Part shown: positions 1 through 6,334 of the stretch, one piece after another
Position numbering within the stretch: the stretch's first letter is position 1
Layout: every line of letters begins with the position of its first letter
Assembly: GCA_037138855.1 (NCBI GenBank)
Contig: JBAXHO010000040.1
Span: 1 to 14,843, forward strand
Direction: 5' to 3'
From: JBAXHO01 sp037138855
Lineage (GTDB): Bacteria; Patescibacteriota; Dojkabacteria; B142; OLB20
Length of the DNA: 14,843 nucleotides
Position numbers and translations under genes: made by a program
Notes under the pieces: model-generated
The model's database searches: none
The model's input: only the letters and a program-made list of their open reading frames with translations
Told to the model about the DNA's origin: nothing

Positions 1-2
1 TT

Positions 3-93
3 TGGCGGAGAAGCAGGGATTCGAACCCTGGCGCCGCGTTAGCGACCTAACGATTTAGCAAACCGTCCTCTTGAGCCTCTTGAGTACTTCTCC
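3..93 (-). tRNA. tRNA-Ser (anticodon GCT)
   Basis: Read on the minus strand, a 7-bp acceptor stem (GGAGAAG with CTTCTCC) encloses a D arm, an anticodon arm with loop TTGCTAA (anticodon GCT, reading AGC/AGU), a long variable arm typical of class II tRNAs, and a T arm with TTCGAAC. The discriminator is G and CCA is encoded (complement of 3-5). The gene is complete although it touches the window edge; any terminator lies outside. It is divergent from the ferritin gene. Confidence 0.97.
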
Positions 94-128
94 ATAAAAT
101 ATTACAAGACTCAAAATCTTACTTGCCT

Positions 129-157
129 ATAATACTACAGCAGAGCATAAGTTGCAA
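129..157 (-). promoter_or_regulatory. Probable sigma-70-type promoter of tRNA-Ser(GCT)
   Basis: On the minus strand there is a -35 TTGCAA (152-157), a 17-bp spacer and a -10 TATTAT (129-134). This would start transcription about 28 nt before the tRNA. The same -35 hexamer and spacing occur upstream of the other tRNA-Ser in this window, which supports the call. Confidence 0.6.
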
Positions 158-243
158 GATGTTTTCGACATCATTCTCTTTGTAAAGTGCTTCTAAAAGA
201 TTTTAACAATACTTAATTTTTGCTTACTTAATTTATTATTATT

Positions 244-252
244 TGGTATGAT
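244..252 (+). promoter_or_regulatory. Possible extended -10 promoter of the ferritin gene
   Basis: TGG followed by TATGAT (247-252) forms a TGn-extended -10. The hexamer 17 bp upstream (TTACTT, 224-229) is a poor -35, which extended -10 promoters tolerate. Transcription would start near 259, about 30 nt before the ATG. I see no convincing Fur or PerR box. Confidence 0.4.
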
Positions 253-288
253 AAATATATTAGTTAACAAATAAAGTGAGGTGTCGTT

Positions 289-813
289 ATGATCAGTGAA
301 AAATTAGAAATTCTTTTAAACGATCAGGTGCAAAAGGAATTGTATTCAGCGTATCTGTATTTTTCGTTTGAAGCCTATTTTACTTCAAGAAATCTTAATG
401 GTTACGCGCATTGGTTCAGAGTGCAAGCACAGGAAGAGCGCGATCATGCGCTTATTTTCTTCAACTACATTAATCATGTTGGCGGAAGAGTGAAGCTTAG
501 ACAAATTGATTCGCCACCTTGGGATTTCAAAACCATCGAGGAAGTGCTTTCTCTTCAATTAGATCATGAACGTTTTGTGACAAAATCAATTTACGACATT
601 GCAGATCAAGCTATATCGGAGAGGGACCACAAGACTTCTTCGTTTTTGAAATGGTTTATCGATGAGCAAGCTGAAGAAGAAAGCAACGCCGAGCAAAACC
701 TGAGCAAAATAATGTTGGTCGGTGAAACCGACGGCAAAGGTGTATTGCTTTTGGATGCAGAAATGGGAGCGAGAGTTTATGTAGTTCCTTCGCCTTTGTC
801 AGCAGCCTTATAA
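289..813 (+). CDS. ftnA: Bacterial non-haem ferritin (FtnA type)
   Basis: This 174-aa protein is a ferritin subunit: 24-mers oxidise Fe(II) and store iron as a ferric mineral in the cytoplasm. The ferroxidase residues sit at the same numbers as in E. coli FtnA: E17, Y24, E50, H53, E94 and Q127. The third-site acids E49, E126, E129 and E130 are also present. There is no haem-binding pattern suggesting bacterioferritin. The C-terminal LLLDAEMGAR is the usual end of the family, followed by a slightly extended tail. The ATG has a good ribosome site (GTGAGGTG, 276-283) about 5 nt upstream. The last 37 bp overlap the end of the opposing UroD-like gene. It is transcribed alone, divergent from tRNA-Ser(GCT). 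Confidence 0.96.
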   Translation: MISEKLEILLNDQVQKELYSAYLYFSFEAYFTSRNLNGYAHWFRVQAQEERDHALIFFNYINHVGGRVKLRQIDSPPWDFKTIEEVLSLQLDHERFVTKSIYDIADQAISERDHKTSSFLKWFIDEQAEEESNAEQNLSKIMLVGETDGKGVLLLDAEMGARVYVVPSPLSAAL

Positions 814-1790
814 GAATATTCCTTAAATAGTTTTGCATAAATTTCATAATTTTCTAGAGAAACATCTGGAGGTGTCTGATGATCCACGCTTGGCAGATAC
901 CCGCCTGATCTCATTACGGGAAGCAATCTTTCAAATTCCGCGCGCATTGCTGCTTCTCCTTGTTTCATAACCATTTTATCATAACCGCCCAGCATTAGAA
1001 GTTTTGGGTATTTTTTTCTAATTTCAGCGACATCTACTCCTGCTTGTCGTTCAAGCGGTAGAATCCCTTCTACTCCTGCGTCTAAAAGCCAAGGAATCAT
1101 AGGCATTACATCACCGTCGGTATCGACAAACACTTTTATTCCATAACTTTTTAGTTTGGCAATAACCTTCACATAGTAAGGTTTAATAAACTCATTAAAC
1201 ATCTCTTCTGAAAGCATCGGGCCATTGTTGTAGGACATGTCTTCTGCAAAGGACATAAAATCAGGAACTAAAATCTCGCAAAATTCGTCTATGATTTTTA
1301 AATGAAACTCACAAAGATCATTGCACATACGATGGTAAAGTTCAGGATTGTCGTAAAAAGAGAACAAATGATTTTCAATGCCAAACAAAATTCTAGGATT
1401 CCAAAAATATCCGTTTAAAGTAATCCAAACAGCAAAATCACCGTTTTCATGCGCTTGTTTGACTTTTCTAATTTCACTTTCGCTCCATTTAATTGAATCC
1501 TCAGGATACAAAGCAAATCGATACTTATCATAATCTGCCTCATCAGCGATTGGCCCTGCACCATGTTCTAAATCTTTTGGCAAGCCATTTCCGTTGTGAA
1601 TTAACCAAAACTGCCTTAAAAAATCAAGCCCAAAATGTTCAATAATCTCTCTGGTATCTAAGCTCTCCTCAAGTCCTTCTTCCTTCCATCTGTCGGTAGT
1701 CTTATCCCACCACGCAGCCCATTCAATTAACGGAAGTCTGTCAACTTTTTCAAAATTCAATGTTCCTAAAACTCTTTCTCTATTATTCAT
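777..1790 (-). CDS. Uroporphyrinogen decarboxylase (URO-D) family protein, MtaA/CmuA-like
   Basis: This 337-aa protein has the features of the URO-D superfamily outside the haem-synthesis enzyme. It begins NNRERVLGTLNFEKVDRLPL, the N-terminal signature common to MtaA/CmuA-like proteins. It continues with a TIM-barrel-like C-terminal half containing VFVDTDGDVMPMIPWLLDAG (about residues 222-241), ILPLERQAGVD, LLMLGGYDK and GGYLPSVDHQTPPDVS. Characterised relatives move methyl groups to or from corrinoid or thiol cofactors, but the substrate here is unknown. HemE is unlikely because there are no other tetrapyrrole genes. The gene follows the glycosidase-like gene by 29 bp and is last in the operon. 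The ATG lies about 10 nt after GGAAGGG, a rather long spacing. Its 3' end overlaps the ferritin gene. Confidence 0.85.
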   Translation of the reverse strand: MNNRERVLGTLNFEKVDRLPLIEWAAWWDKTTDRWKEEGLEESLDTREIIEHFGLDFLRQFWLIHNGNGLPKDLEHGAGPIADEADYDKYRFALYPEDSIKWSESEIRKVKQAHENGDFAVWITLNGYFWNPRILFGIENHLFSFYDNPELYHRMCNDLCEFHLKIIDEFCEILVPDFMSFAEDMSYNNGPMLSEEMFNEFIKPYYVKVIAKLKSYGIKVFVDTDGDVMPMIPWLLDAGVEGILPLERQAGVDVAEIRKKYPKLLMLGGYDKMVMKQGEAAMRAEFERLLPVMRSGGYLPSVDHQTPPDVSLENYEIYAKLFKEYSYKAADKGEGTT

Positions 1791-1819
1791 TATTCAAAAA
1801 CCCTTCCTAATTAGTAATA

Positions 1820-4267
1820 TCAAAAGCAAATTTCAACGCACTTTACTTTATTCATATTCACTTCAGTAGTACAATACACCGATTCTTCAATTTTTTCAAG
1901 AGAAAATTCGACTTCTATACCATCTATTTTAACTTTTTTTACGTTTTCGTTTGACAATAATACATTTATCTTACACATATTGCCGCTGCCGGTAAGGAAT
2001 AATAAAATTCTAGATTCTTCAGAAATATATTTGTATGAAATATAGCCGTTTGAATCCTCAAATCTTGCAGTAACTTTAACTTCTTCGACCTCTGAATTAG
2101 CCCAGCGCGGCGAAAGTTTTACCTCATCAAATTTTGTGCTTACGTTTTCGACTCCAGCAAGGCCCTCAATCAATGCTAGCATACAAGTTCCGCCCGCCCA
2201 GTTATCTGGCCCTCCGAAAGAAATTAATGGTTTTTTAACATACGGCATTTCATTTGCCAGAGTAATCCCAAAGACTGTGTATATAGATCCTTCCTGAGAA
2301 CCTGAAAAAGAAATCGAGCGAATTATTTTTTCTGGACAAGGGTTCTGAATTACGCACCAAGAAAGGCCTATTCTTTTGCATAAACCGTTTTCGCCTTCCC
2401 AAGCAATTCCCGCATAATTGTTTTCGAGAGAAGGATACCACCAACCCGAGAGATGTTTATCCTTGAGAATATATTGAGTTTTTGAAGTTCCATCCTCATA
2501 GTTAAGAGTAATCACCCCTGCAACATCGGATATTCCGACATCATTAGCAGTATGCAAAATATATATAGCAACTGCCTTATCACTAATTTCAACCACTTTC
2601 TCCATTTCGTGAATTTTTTCATTCTCTCCCACGGCAATTACTTTTGCTTTCGCCAACGTTCCCAAACCCGCAATTTTGTAGGGGACTCCTGAAAACTCTT
2701 GTTCCCCAGCCGGAAAACTACTAAAATGATTTTTTCCATCGTTCTCGCACATCCAGTTTAGATCATTTCCATTTTCATCTATAGATAAATTCATGTTTGC
2801 GTAAGCAGACAAGTCAATCGTCTTAAACTCCTGACTACTAGTTGGTTCTTCATATGCTCCGGTATATGCAAAACTAACCTTGCCATTAGTCTTTTTTGCT
2901 AGATTATGGACTCTATTTAAAATATCAATGCCATAAGACTCATATCCGTTTTTAAATGCACCTAGCGCAAGTTCTCCTGCCGCGTGACCGTGAACACCTG
3001 CGTTCATATAATCCCATTTCTGATCATGATGGATAAAGCCTTTTTCAAATGGGGGATAAATTGAGTACCATTCCCCTGGAGAACCTTTCGGAAGATTCTT
3101 CAACAAATCTAAATATGTCTCAATAATTGCCTTGCTTTGCTCGTGAGTTATCCCTCTATTTACAGCATAACAATTTGACATTGCAATTTGAGACTTTTCA
3201 TTTACACCTAGATCTCTGACAAGAGTCTCATCTTCTTCAATTCTATGCGTGTAAAAGCGACCATTCCAAGCAATTTTGTCAAGATTCCTAAGGATTTCAT
3301 CGCCTCGATCGCTGAAGATTTTAGCCTCATCCTTCCTGCCAAGATGCTCAAGCATGATCGATAGTTCTTTGCAAGCCACATAGTATCCGTTGTTATCGCC
3401 AAAGAAAATCCCAAACTTAGTTTCCTCATCAATAAGCATTGTATCCTTCGTGTACTCATCTTTAATAGAAAAGTCCCAAGAATCAATCGTATAAGCTCTT
3501 TTTAATAGTTTATACTTTTCCGACCATCTTAGCTTATCCGTGGCAGAATAATTTAATGCTTTAATGCCCGAATCAATTACGCTTTTTAACCAAAAATCGT
3601 CCCCATTTGCTTTCCAAGTCAAAAACATAGTATTTACAAAAATATACTCGCAGTGGTTTTCTACTGGTTGCCTAGAAAACAGACTTTCGCCTACTCTTTT
3701 ATGGTTAATTTCCCCGTACTTTGAATCTACATGATTTATTTTATCTTTAATAAAAATATTGCTCCAAATCATTCCCGATTCGCTCTGCTCTAGGCAGAAC
3801 AAATCGACTAGCCCTCTAGCTTTATTACTGAAGAACTGACCTCCCTTTGCCATATGATAATGATCTAATAACCACCACCAAAACATCTCATAAGTCTTAT
3901 TCTTATAAAAAAACGTTTCATTTTCAGAAGGTGAGTGCCACATGATTGTTTTCTCTAGTATTTCCATTAATTCGCTATATTTGCCCGTGTTATCAACGAT
4001 TTTAGTCTTTGCTTCTAATTCAAATTCAAAAGAATCTAAGCATTCTCCATCGATGCCGAACAATTTAACTGTTTGGGTTCCAATCGCACCGCCTGCCAAA
4101 AACACTAACGAATTCTTGCCTTTAACATTTTCGGAAAGATAAATCCGTCCCACACCATCAGTCACTTCAACCTTTTCGCCTAAATTAAAAACTATACTAA
4201 TTTCATCTAAAGGACTGATTACATTTTCCACATTTCTTAATCCTAACACCGATAAATTTTCAATCAT
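1820..4267 (-). CDS. Large (alpha/alpha)6 six-hairpin glycosidase-like protein
   Basis: This protein has 815 aa. The N-terminal ~80 residues look beta-rich. The middle (about 100-480) is helical, with patterns typical of (alpha/alpha)6 glycosidases: the WNGRFYTHRI segment, an alternating WDY/AGVHGHAAGELALGAFKNG helix hairpin, and many Trp and Tyr. The C-terminal third is beta-rich and contains NWAGGTCMLALIEGLAG and FDEVKLSPRW, resembling the C-terminal region of GH78-like or phosphorylase-like enzymes. No signal peptide is visible, so it probably acts in the cytoplasm on an imported saccharide or glycoside. I cannot name the catalytic acids or the GH family. The start is the ATG at 4265-4267, 4 nt after GGAGGT (4272-4277). 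A TTG four codons upstream lies inside that ribosome site and cannot be the start. It lies 17 bp after the tocopherol-cyclase-like gene. Confidence 0.72.
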   Translation of the reverse strand: MIENLSVLGLRNVENVISPLDEISIVFNLGEKVEVTDGVGRIYLSENVKGKNSLVFLAGGAIGTQTVKLFGIDGECLDSFEFELEAKTKIVDNTGKYSELMEILEKTIMWHSPSENETFFYKNKTYEMFWWWLLDHYHMAKGGQFFSNKARGLVDLFCLEQSESGMIWSNIFIKDKINHVDSKYGEINHKRVGESLFSRQPVENHCEYIFVNTMFLTWKANGDDFWLKSVIDSGIKALNYSATDKLRWSEKYKLLKRAYTIDSWDFSIKDEYTKDTMLIDEETKFGIFFGDNNGYYVACKELSIMLEHLGRKDEAKIFSDRGDEILRNLDKIAWNGRFYTHRIEEDETLVRDLGVNEKSQIAMSNCYAVNRGITHEQSKAIIETYLDLLKNLPKGSPGEWYSIYPPFEKGFIHHDQKWDYMNAGVHGHAAGELALGAFKNGYESYGIDILNRVHNLAKKTNGKVSFAYTGAYEEPTSSQEFKTIDLSAYANMNLSIDENGNDLNWMCENDGKNHFSSFPAGEQEFSGVPYKIAGLGTLAKAKVIAVGENEKIHEMEKVVEISDKAVAIYILHTANDVGISDVAGVITLNYEDGTSKTQYILKDKHLSGWWYPSLENNYAGIAWEGENGLCKRIGLSWCVIQNPCPEKIIRSISFSGSQEGSIYTVFGITLANEMPYVKKPLISFGGPDNWAGGTCMLALIEGLAGVENVSTKFDEVKLSPRWANSEVEEVKVTARFEDSNGYISYKYISEESRILLFLTGSGNMCKINVLLSNENVKKVKIDGIEVEFSLEKIEESVYCTTEVNMNKVKCVEICF

Positions 4268-4284
4268 ATTTACCTCCAAAAAAA

Positions 4285-5214
4285 TTATTCCCAGTTCTTT
4301 TCAAAGCCACAATTTATCCCAGTTTCATTAAATATATTAATGCCCTTTTCAAACAATTCAACCTTCACACGCGCATCGATGTTTTCTTTGATGATGCCTT
4401 CCATTGAGCCGTTTGTAGGTGCTTTTAGCTCCGCGCCGTGTTCCCCAGAAACGCTCATTTTTAGTAATAGTGGACCTTTTCTAAGTTCAACAAAGGTAAT
4501 CTCATTCTCCCCTGCAAATGTTGCGCCAATGCGTACAACTTTCGCACCGTTATATGTCGAAAAACGATATTCCTTGCCTTCAATCAAAAGCACACAAATG
4601 AGTCCCTGAATTGCCTTTGAAATCATAGGCAAAATTGGCACCTTCGCAATCGCACAAAAAATCGAAGCATCAGTCTTGAAATTGTTTGACTGAAACCAAA
4701 TCCACTTCTCCGGAAAAGATTTCCCGCTATCCCCCTCGACGTAACCGTCGCCCTGATTAAAGTCTATCGCTGTCCCGTTAACATTTATTTCGCCAAACGT
4801 CTGATGCGAAAGTGAATACAATTCGTGATAGCACTCCAAAAACGGCAAATACCCAAACGGCCCCATAACCCCCGGCGATCCGATAGTTTTCCTATATGTA
4901 TGCATCTTCTTAAATACTAGATTGGTCTTCAATTTCAAATCTTCAGTCTCAATATTTAAATCAATCCCGTCCAAACTAAAGCGATTTTCAGCTATTTGAA
5001 TTTCTAAAGGGTTCCATTGAACTCTGTACTGCTCTATTGGAAACTGAATATAGAAAGAGTGCCTTTCATTCCCCTCAAAAGAATGATTAACCTGGATGAA
5101 CGCATGCGACTTGCCATCTTTATCGGTGGCGCGTCCAGGAATAAACGCAATGGCGTAATTACCCGATTGCGTGTTTTGCTTGAAATACCAACCTTCAAAA
5201 GTACCTTTTTTCAA
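4285..5214 (-). CDS. Tocopherol cyclase-like family protein
   Basis: This 309-aa protein carries hallmarks of the tocopherol cyclase-like family: FEGWYFKQ at 6-13, GPFGYLPFLECYHELYSLSH at about 118-137, and a GDGYVEGDSGKSFPEKWIWFQ stretch at about 155-175 with dense aromatics. The plant and cyanobacterial enzymes form the chromanol ring of vitamin E; bacterial Firmicute members have no proven substrate, so the name marks fold only. No other tocopherol gene is present. It is first in an operon with the glycosidase-like and UroD-like genes. The only standard start is TTG at 5212-5214, about 7 nt after a G-run (5222-5226). The frame stays open to 5275, and the extra residues FLGGFRLKK resemble the family's N-terminus, so a non-standard start (for example ATT at 5248-5250) is possible. 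Confidence 0.78.
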   Translation of the reverse strand: MKKGTFEGWYFKQNTQSGNYAIAFIPGRATDKDGKSHAFIQVNHSFEGNERHSFYIQFPIEQYRVQWNPLEIQIAENRFSLDGIDLNIETEDLKLKTNLVFKKMHTYRKTIGSPGVMGPFGYLPFLECYHELYSLSHQTFGEINVNGTAIDFNQGDGYVEGDSGKSFPEKWIWFQSNNFKTDASIFCAIAKVPILPMISKAIQGLICVLLIEGKEYRFSTYNGAKVVRIGATFAGENEITFVELRKGPLLLKMSVSGEHGAELKAPTNGSMEGIIKENIDARVKVELFEKGINIFNETGINCGFEKNWE

Positions 5215-5282
5215 ACGAAAGCCCCCAAGGAATTCGATTTTTAGGTCAATTGTAACAAATAAACTTGAGCTTTAATATAACA

Positions 5283-5313
5283 ATTATATTATTTAAATAA
5301 ATATTTCTGTCAA
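5283..5313 (-). promoter_or_regulatory. Probable promoter of the tocopherol-cyclase-like operon
   Basis: On the minus strand a consensus -35 TTGACA (5308-5313) and a consensus -10 TATAAT (5283-5288) are 19 bp apart, longer than ideal. An alternative -10, TAATAT, is 16 bp away. The start would fall near 5276, leaving about 60 nt of leader. The -35 lies in the part of the tRNA-Ser-like remnant that corresponds to the T arm. Confidence 0.5.
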
Positions 5314-5382
5314 TTCCTCGATAGGGATTATAAGAAACAACGATTTCCAGTCGTATTTTAAACCTTAAGAGCCATCCTTCAG
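5310..5382 (-). pseudogene. Decayed tRNA-Ser(GGA)-like remnant
   Basis: Positions 5340-5354 match the whole anticodon arm of the intact tRNA-Ser(GGA) (11243-11257) at 15 of 15 bases, on the same strand. Other blocks follow in the right order and spacing. GATGGCT is 15 nt before the arm (17 in the tRNA). GGTTTAA matches GGTCTAA of the D region. ATCCC follows after 11 nt (10 in the tRNA). A CGAG..TTGA stretch matches the T-arm region CGAGAGTTCGA. The acceptor stem is lost. The 5' block coincides with one arm of a hairpin, so that part could be chance. It may be an old duplicate or an attachment-site scar. Confidence 0.5.
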
Positions 5383-5394
5383 GATGACTCTTAA
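5365..5394 (-). terminator. Hairpin, probable terminator of the 149-aa gene
   Basis: Read on the minus strand, 5382-5394 and 5365-5377 form a 13-bp stem (one G-U pair) around a 4-nt TGAA loop. It begins 28 bp after the stop of the 5423-5872 gene. On the plus strand the same site has a C-A mismatch, so minus-strand use is favoured. The following GGTTTAAAAT is only a weak U tract. Confidence 0.5.
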
Positions 5395-5422
5395 TTAGTT
5401 AACTAACTATCTATTGTCAAAT

Positions 5423-5872
5423 CTAATACGATATAACTCTTACAGGTGAAGCTACTGGACCGTATGATCCGCCAATCTTTGCTTTGATGTAAACATTTAG
5501 CGAAGCCCAAGCGAACTTCATAGGTCTGTAGATCGTCCAAACATTTCCGTTTTTAATTACTGTTGTGCCATTAGGAACTAATGACTCATTGTAATTAGCT
5601 TCAACGTAGTTTACAAACAAGCTTGTAGCGTCTGACTTGGAAACAACTTTGAAATATAGAGGTGCATTCCTAGTGATAAATGAACGTAATTCAACTCCCC
5701 CATCTCTATAAGGGTCTAGATTGCATTTATCTATAAGTTCCTTGGGAAAATCTAAACACTTTCGACTATTTTGTATTGTCCCCAGTAAATTAACTATATA
5801 CCAGTATAATTCCCACCCAACATCACATTTATAATTTGCAATGACAAAAGGTGGGCTTAACTCTTTTGCCAA
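5423..5872 (-). CDS. Hypothetical protein, start uncertain
   Basis: I do not recognise this 149-aa protein. The first ~65 residues are mixed and contain three cysteines. The rest (about 70-149) alternates hydrophobic and polar residues and ends VASPVRVISY, suggesting a beta-sandwich-like domain. There is no signal peptide or membrane segment. The start given is a TTG at 5870-5872 without a ribosome site. The frame continues upstream without ATG or GTG to a stop at 5918-5920. An ATG at 5932-5934 opens a 25-codon ORF in a different frame that overlaps the beginning, so a frameshifted or truncated gene is possible. It lies between two tRNA-Ser remnants and is followed by a hairpin. Confidence 0.5.
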   Translation of the reverse strand: MAKELSPPFVIANYKCDVGWELYWYIVNLLGTIQNSRKCLDFPKELIDKCNLDPYRDGGVELRSFITRNAPLYFKVVSKSDATSLFVNYVEANYNESLVPNGTTVIKNGNVWTIYRPMKFAWASLNVYIKAKIGGSYGPVASPVRVISY

Positions 5873-5954
5873 GGAAAATTTAGATTCTTTTTGATTTTTA
5901 TGAAGGATACAAACCCTTTAAATTTGAAGACCATTTTCAATTTATTACAAACAG

Positions 5955-5963
5955 ATTATACCA
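5955..5963 (-). promoter_or_regulatory. Possible extended -10 promoter for the 149-aa gene
   Basis: On the minus strand TGG precedes a perfect TATAAT (5955-5960), an extended -10. No good -35 is seen 16-18 bp upstream. Transcription would start near 5948, about 75 nt before the assigned TTG start and just before the ATG at 5934. Confidence 0.4.
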
Positions 5964-6067
5964 CACAGACCTCAATTGAAACTGCTAAATTTTTCAATAA
6001 ATAATTCGCTATCCTCATCTAATCTCATTTAACCTCATCTGTTTCAATCTATTTACATCTATTTAGC

Positions 6068-6087
6068 CGTCAAATTGTCGTCAAATT
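6068..6087 (+). repeat. Tandem pair CGTCAAATT, 11-bp period
   Basis: CGTCAAATT occurs at 6068-6076 and again at 6079-6087, one helical turn apart. The pair lies about 75 bp from the tRNA-end repeat at 6163. Two other pairs with the same period and a related GTCA core occur at 9239 and 11386. Confidence 0.6.
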
Positions 6088-6120
6088 TGATTAAAGCCCA
6101 ATTTCCGCCGTCGATTTTCC

Positions 6121-6157
6121 GAAAAACAAAACCCCTGAAACGCAGTGGTTTCAAGGG
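6121..6157 (-). terminator. Rho-independent terminator after the displaced tRNA-Ser 3' end
   Basis: On the minus strand CCCTTGAAAC (6148-6157) pairs with GTTTCAGGGG (6132-6141) in a 10-bp stem with one U-G pair, followed by TTTTGTTTTT. It lies directly after the tRNA-Ser 3'-end repeat at 6163-6176. It parallels the terminator after the intact tRNA-Ser, which shares the GTTTCAGGG arm. Confidence 0.75.
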
Positions 6158-6162
6158 CTGTG

Positions 6163-6176
6163 TGGCGGAGAGAGAG
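6163..6176 (-). repeat. tRNA-Ser 3'-end direct repeat, putative att site (distal)
   Basis: The minus strand reads CTCTCTCTCC-G-CCA, identical over 14 bases to the 3' end of the intact tRNA-Ser (11196-11209), including discriminator and CCA. The bases before it (TTCAATA) loosely match the tRNA's TCGAAT. With the terminator just beyond, this looks like the old 3' end of the tRNA gene left at the far end of an integrated element. Confidence 0.6.
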
Positions 6177-6286
6177 TATTGAAAAGTGTAGGGCGGGAAT
6201 CAGAAATCCTCCAAGAACTGCTTGTCTCTAAGGCTGAACGGGCAGCGGTAAATGCGCTTGAAGACGTGATTCGGTTCAAAATGTAA
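6176..6286 (+). pseudogene. Short C-terminal coding remnant
   Basis: A plus-strand frame gives about 36 codons ending in TAA at 6284-6286. Its last ~28 residues read like a real helical C-terminus (ESEILQELLVSKAERAA... ending VIRFKM), and the DNA is richer in G and C than its surroundings. It has no start beyond a TTG at 6179 and runs back into the tRNA-end repeat, so it looks like the tail of a gene cut by recombination. I do not recognise the family. It converges on the primase-helicase gene. Confidence 0.35.
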
Positions 6287-6334
6287 GAGTTTGCGGCGAT
6301 AGGTCAACTTAAAAGGCGAATTCAGGTCCATATT

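Larger units (their letters stand above)
5873..6120. other. Intergenic region with pyrimidine-rich repeats and no clear gene
   Basis: Apart from the -10 element near 5955 and the repeat pair at 6068-6087, this stretch has no convincing ORF. From about 6013 to 6065 the plus strand is pyrimidine-rich, with CCTCATCT twice and several loose TCAATCT/ACATCT variants at irregular spacing. They could be protein-binding sites or simple low-complexity DNA. Confidence 0.4.

Noticed and set aside
656..847. Minus-strand 63-aa ORF across the ferritin 3' end
   Set aside because: It is antisense to conserved ferritin residues and overlaps the UroD-like gene in a different frame.
777..1790. HemE, the haem-pathway uroporphyrinogen decarboxylase
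   Set aside because: The N-terminal signature and the DTDGD region fit the MtaA/CmuA-like branch, and no other haem genes are nearby.
3208..3486. Minus-strand 92-aa ORF
   Set aside because: It lies wholly inside the glycosidase-like gene in another frame and has no independent signal.
6013..6065. CRISPR-like array from repeated TCATCT/CAATCT units
   Set aside because: The units are short, imperfect and irregularly spaced, and there are no spacers of constant length or cas genes.
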